Shown one piece after another: positions 4,555 through 7,191 of a DNA stretch of 7,191 bases. Below the pieces are notes generated by a model. It was not told where the DNA came from. It did not search any database and saw nothing but the letters and a program-made list of their open reading frames with translations. The position numbers were made by a program, and so were the translations under genes. The DNA lies in the NCBI GenBank assembly GCA_011049465.1, contig DSBP01000137.1:1-7191 (forward strand). The letters are read 5' to 3'. Origin of the DNA: a bacterium. GTDB taxonomy: Bacteria; Oederibacteriota; PGYV01; DSBP01. The stretch's first letter is position 1. Every line of letters starts with the position of its first letter.

Positions 4555-6693
4555 ATGAGCGCGCCGCTTTATGTATCTTTTTTGTGGCACATGCACCAGC
4601 CGTATTATAAAAATACGGAGACGGATAAATTCATACTGCCGTGGGTCAGGCTTCATGGGGTCAAGGATTACTATGATATGGTATCGATTCTTGACAGGTA
4701 CCCGTCGGTTAAGCAGAATTTCAACCTTGTGCCCTCGCTTCTGCTTCAGATAGAGGAGTATCTTGCGGGTACTACGGACATCTTCATGGACATGACGCTG
4801 AAACCGGCCGGGGAACTCAATGAGGACGAGCGCGTATTTGTACTCTTCAATTTTTTCATGGCCAACTGGAACACAATGGTTTACCCTTATCCCCGCTACG
4901 CTTATCTGCTGAAAAAAAGGGGGGAAAACAGCCATCCTGATGTTGTGAAAAAGAGCCATAAAACCTTTACAACGGCGGAAATAAGGGACCTGCAGGTATG
5001 GTTCAACCTTGCGTGGATTGATCCTGATTTTTTTCAAATTTACCCGGACCTGATGAAGCTGAGGGAAAAGGGGGAAAATTTTACTGAAGAGGAAAAAGAA
5101 CTTGTCATTAAGCGGCATATTGACATTCTGGGGCTGATACTTCCCAAGTGGAAGGAGGCGGCATCAGCGGGCAGGATAGAGGTCTCGACAACGCCCTTTT
5201 ACCACCCGATACTGCCACTTGTGTACAATACGGACTATGCCAGGCGGTGCATGCCCGGCATAGAGCTTGATTTTAATTTTTTCCATCCCGAAGACGCAAA
5301 AGAGCAGGTGCGCAGGGGGCTTGCGTATTTCGCGGAGAAGTTCGGAAAGAGGCCCGATGGAATGTGGCCCTCTGAGGGCTCGGTGAGCCCGGAAATAATT
5401 GAAATCATGGCTGCCGAAGGCGTTAAATGGTCGGCCACGGACGAGGAGATACTTTGGGAGTCTCTTAAAGCCGGAAAAGGAGAGGCGCTGCCCGGCGCGC
5501 TTTACACGCCCTATACGGTAAATACGGGCGCGGGCCCTGTTGATATGGTATTCAGGAACCACAGCCTGTCGGACCTGATCGGTTTTACATATCAGGGCTG
5601 GCAGCCGGCAGAGGCTGCGGCCCATTTTGTAAACGAGCTTTATAACATAAAAAACTCGGGCGGGGAAAAAAAGGCCGTAAGCATTATTCTTGACGGCGAG
5701 AACGCGTGGGAGTGTTACGCGAATGACGGCAAGGATTTTTTAAATGAGCTCTACTCAAGGCTGGACAGCAACAGTGATTTTAAATGCGTTACAATAGGGG
5801 AGATGATGAAGGCCTTCCCCGAAAAGCCGGAGCTTAAGCCGCTGTATACGGGCTCCTGGATAAACCACGATTTTTATATATGGATAGGACACGAGCAGGA
5901 TAAAAAGGCATGGAAACTGCTCGCGGAGGCAAGGGATTATCTTGTTAAGTGGGAGGCGGCAAATCCGGGCGAGCCGGAGCGGGCAAAGAGGGCCTGGGAG
6001 GCCGTATATATAGCCGAGGGAAGCGACTGGAACTGGTGGTACGGCGACGACCACAGCTCAAAAAATGACACGGAGTTCGACAACCTTTACAGGCAGCACC
6101 TGATGAATGTTTATACGATTACGGGCGGGGAAGCGCCGATAAAGTTTTTTGAGCCCATAGCTGTAGTGGAGGCCGGGTTTGACAAGGAGCCGTCAAGGCT
6201 GATTGCGCCTGTGATAGACGGAGAGGATACTGATTTCTATGAATGGAAGGGAGCCGGCGTGCATGAACTGACAAAAGAGGGCGGCGCCATGCACAGGGCC
6301 GAAAAGGATGTGGATACGCTCTATTATGGTTTCAGCCGCGATGATTTGTATATCAGGCTTGACGCCAAAGGCGGTTTCAGCAAAACGCTTCAGGACGCTG
6401 ATGTCGAGGTGTGGTTTCTTGAGGAGTCAAAAAAAGAGATGCTGAAATTTACCGGAGGCGGCGGGGTTGAGGCGTCGGGAATGGAAAAGACAGGCGCCTG
6501 CTGCGCTGCGGGAAAGATATTTGAGGCGAAAATTCCGTTTGCGGATGTGGGCAGGGTAATGACGGGAAAATCAATACGTTTCAGGGTTGTGCTGAAAAAG
6601 GGCGGAAAAGAGGCGCAGGAGATTCCGGAGAAGGGTTTTATTCACATAAAAGAGCCGGGAAAAGGATTTGAGCTTTATAACTGGAAGGTGTAG
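4555..6693 (+). CDS. GH57 alpha-glucan hydrolase, amylopullulanase-like, with C-terminal beta-rich domain
   Basis: Family 57 glycoside hydrolases are retaining enzymes that cut or transfer alpha-glucans. All five family motifs are visible: HMHQP (12-16), GRIEV (206-210), WPSEGS with nucleophile E274, ILDGENAWE with acid/base D380, and a C-terminal aromatic block SDWNWWYGDDHSS (490-502) followed by FDNLYRQHLMNVY. That last block and the E/D spacing are closest to what I know of amylopullulanases (alpha-1,4 and alpha-1,6 cleavage) and unlike branching enzymes; the exact specificity remains inference. There is no signal peptide (the N-terminus MSAPLYVSFLWH runs straight into the barrel), so a cytoplasmic role in glycogen or maltodextrin breakdown is likely. 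Residues about 555-712 form an extra beta-rich domain (TLYYGFSRDDLYIRLDAKG, VEVWFL, FEAKIPF), resembling DOMON-like/glucodextranase C modules. The start is set by AGGAG at 4545-4549, 5 bases upstream. It has its own promoter, and the neighbours are functionally unrelated. Confidence 0.92.
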   Translation: MSAPLYVSFLWHMHQPYYKNTETDKFILPWVRLHGVKDYYDMVSILDRYPSVKQNFNLVPSLLLQIEEYLAGTTDIFMDMTLKPAGELNEDERVFVLFNFFMANWNTMVYPYPRYAYLLKKRGENSHPDVVKKSHKTFTTAEIRDLQVWFNLAWIDPDFFQIYPDLMKLREKGENFTEEEKELVIKRHIDILGLILPKWKEAASAGRIEVSTTPFYHPILPLVYNTDYARRCMPGIELDFNFFHPEDAKEQVRRGLAYFAEKFGKRPDGMWPSEGSVSPEIIEIMAAEGVKWSATDEEILWESLKAGKGEALPGALYTPYTVNTGAGPVDMVFRNHSLSDLIGFTYQGWQPAEAAAHFVNELYNIKNSGGEKKAVSIILDGENAWECYANDGKDFLNELYSRLDSNSDFKCVTIGEMMKAFPEKPELKPLYTGSWINHDFYIWIGHEQDKKAWKLLAEARDYLVKWEAANPGEPERAKRAWEAVYIAEGSDWNWWYGDDHSSKNDTEFDNLYRQHLMNVYTITGGEAPIKFFEPIAVVEAGFDKEPSRLIAPVIDGEDTDFYEWKGAGVHELTKEGGAMHRAEKDVDTLYYGFSRDDLYIRLDAKGGFSKTLQDADVEVWFLEESKKEMLKFTGGGGVEASGMEKTGACCAAGKIFEAKIPFADVGRVMTGKSIRFRVVLKKGGKEAQEIPEKGFIHIKEPGKGFELYNWKV

Positions 6694-6699
6694 TTTTAA

Positions 6700-6735
6700 G
6701 CGGCGCGGGTGTTTCTGCGGGTGAACGCGCGCTGC
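6700..6735 (+). other. GC-rich hairpin between the GH57 gene and purD
   Basis: GCGGCGCG (6700-6707) can pair over 8 bases, with one G-U, to CGCGCTGC (6728-6735) around a 20-base loop. No T-run follows (next bases are GGATGAATATT), so it is not a standard intrinsic terminator. It might mark the mRNA 3' end, slow readthrough into purD, or mean nothing. Confidence 0.25.
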
Positions 6736-6752
6736 GGATGAATATTATTGTT

Positions 6753-6759
6753 AAGGAGG
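6753..6759 (+). promoter_or_regulatory. Ribosome binding site deciding the purD start
   Basis: AAGGAGG is 5 bases before the ATG at 6765, which begins the conserved MKVLIIGSGGREHA. Another ATG at 6761, only one base from the ribosome site, is out of frame and can be ignored. Confidence 0.85.
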
Positions 6760-6764
6760 CATGG

Positions 6765-7191
6765 ATGAAAGTACTTATTATAGGTTCGGGAGGAAGGGAG
6801 CACGCGCTCGCGCTGGCTGTCTCAAAGAGCCCGGCTGTCGGGAAGATTTACTGCGCGCCCGGAAACGGCGGCACATCTTCTGTCGCTGAAAATGTCAATG
6901 TTAAGGCTGATGATATTGACGGGCTTTTGAAATTCGCGAAGGAAAACGGGATAGGCCTTACTATTGTGGGCCCTGAGATACCGCTTGTTATGGGAATGGT
7001 TGACCTGTTTGAGGCTGAGAACCTGAAGGTTTTCGGGCCGTCAGAAGCGGGCGCGCAGCTTGAGGGTTCAAAGATATTCACCAAGAATCTGCTGAAGAAG
7101 AACGGGATACCCACGGCGGATTTCGGAGAATTTGACGGTTTTGACGCCGCTGAAAAATACATTAAAGCAAACAAAAAATATCCTGTTGTGG
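6765..7191 (+). CDS. purD: Phosphoribosylamine-glycine ligase (PurD, GAR synthetase), 3'-truncated
   Basis: PurD joins glycine to 5-phosphoribosylamine with ATP, the second step of de novo purine synthesis, in the cytoplasm. The first 142 of the usual 420-430 residues are present. The N-domain shows the family opening VLIIGSGGREHALA (residues 3-16), APGNGGT, TIVGPEIPLVMGMVD and KVFGPSEAGAQLEGSK, and the ATP-grasp domain begins at about FTKNLLKKNGIPTADF. All are typical; the only small variations are GNGGT for GNAGT and SEAGAQ for SKAAAQ. The window ends inside the next strand (KKYPVV). It starts 71 bases after the GH57 stop, with a good ribosome site but no recognisable promoter, purine riboswitch or PurR-like operator in the spacer, so it could be read through from the GH57 promoter or from a promoter I cannot see. 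Confidence 0.97.
   Translation, partial: MKVLIIGSGGREHALALAVSKSPAVGKIYCAPGNGGTSSVAENVNVKADDIDGLLKFAKENGIGLTIVGPEIPLVMGMVDLFEAENLKVFGPSEAGAQLEGSKIFTKNLLKKNGIPTADFGEFDGFDAAEKYIKANKKYPVV

Noticed and set aside
4522..5118. Long open frames on the - strand opposite the GH57 gene and opposite ligA
   Set aside because: They are shadows of genes with strong family motifs on the + strand and show no recognisable domains or ribosome sites.
6743..6748. TATTAT before purD as a -10 element
   Set aside because: No acceptable -35 hexamer is found 16-18 bases upstream; the sequence there is GGTGAA.

Overview
The window is a gene-dense bacterial segment with every supported gene on the + strand. It holds six protein genes that read as real families plus one very short gene. 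Evidence for a bacterium is an NAD+-dependent DNA ligase, strong AAGGAGG-type ribosome binding sites, a sigma70-like promoter and two ATGA stop/start overlaps. The base composition is mixed, with frequent AGG and ATA codons. A cytoplasmic GH57 amylopullulanase-like enzyme beside LigA and PurD would fit an uncultured lineage such as Elusimicrobiota, Omnitrophota or Goldbacteria. That is only an impression, and the sequence here does not settle the phylum.

Layout. Positions 1-960 hold the 3' three quarters of a folC-type gene (folate polyglutamylation), cut by the window edge. It is followed after 12 bases by cysE (serine acetyltransferase, short form). cysE overlaps by 4 bases a zeta-toxin-like P-loop kinase/ATPase gene (1587-2168). 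That gene in turn overlaps by 4 bases a 53-codon gene (2165-2326) resembling the small partner proteins found next to such ATPases. These four genes look like one transcription unit. Directly after the small gene lies a 46-base degenerate tandem repeat of TGAA-containing 6-7-mers, then ligA (2391-4430) with all expected domains and a C-terminal QGELF tail that looks like a sliding-clamp-binding peptide.

The ligA/GH57 spacer (4431-4554) is the only clear promoter region. It has TTGTCA, 17 bases, TATAAT, and just upstream two identical 7-mers exactly 10 bases apart that could be an activator site. The GH57 enzyme (4555-6693) carries the five family motifs and an additional C-terminal beta-rich domain, and has no signal peptide, so it probably acts on intracellular alpha-glucan such as glycogen. 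A short spacer with a GC-rich hairpin leads to purD (6765 to the window end), the purine-pathway GAR synthetase, cut by the window edge.

The genes span folate, cysteine, DNA repair/replication, storage glucan and purine metabolism, and do not form one pathway. The least ordinary part is the putative toxin-first toxin-antitoxin pair, translationally coupled to cysE and bordered by a simple repeat. No CRISPR, tRNA, rRNA, transposase or phage gene is visible.
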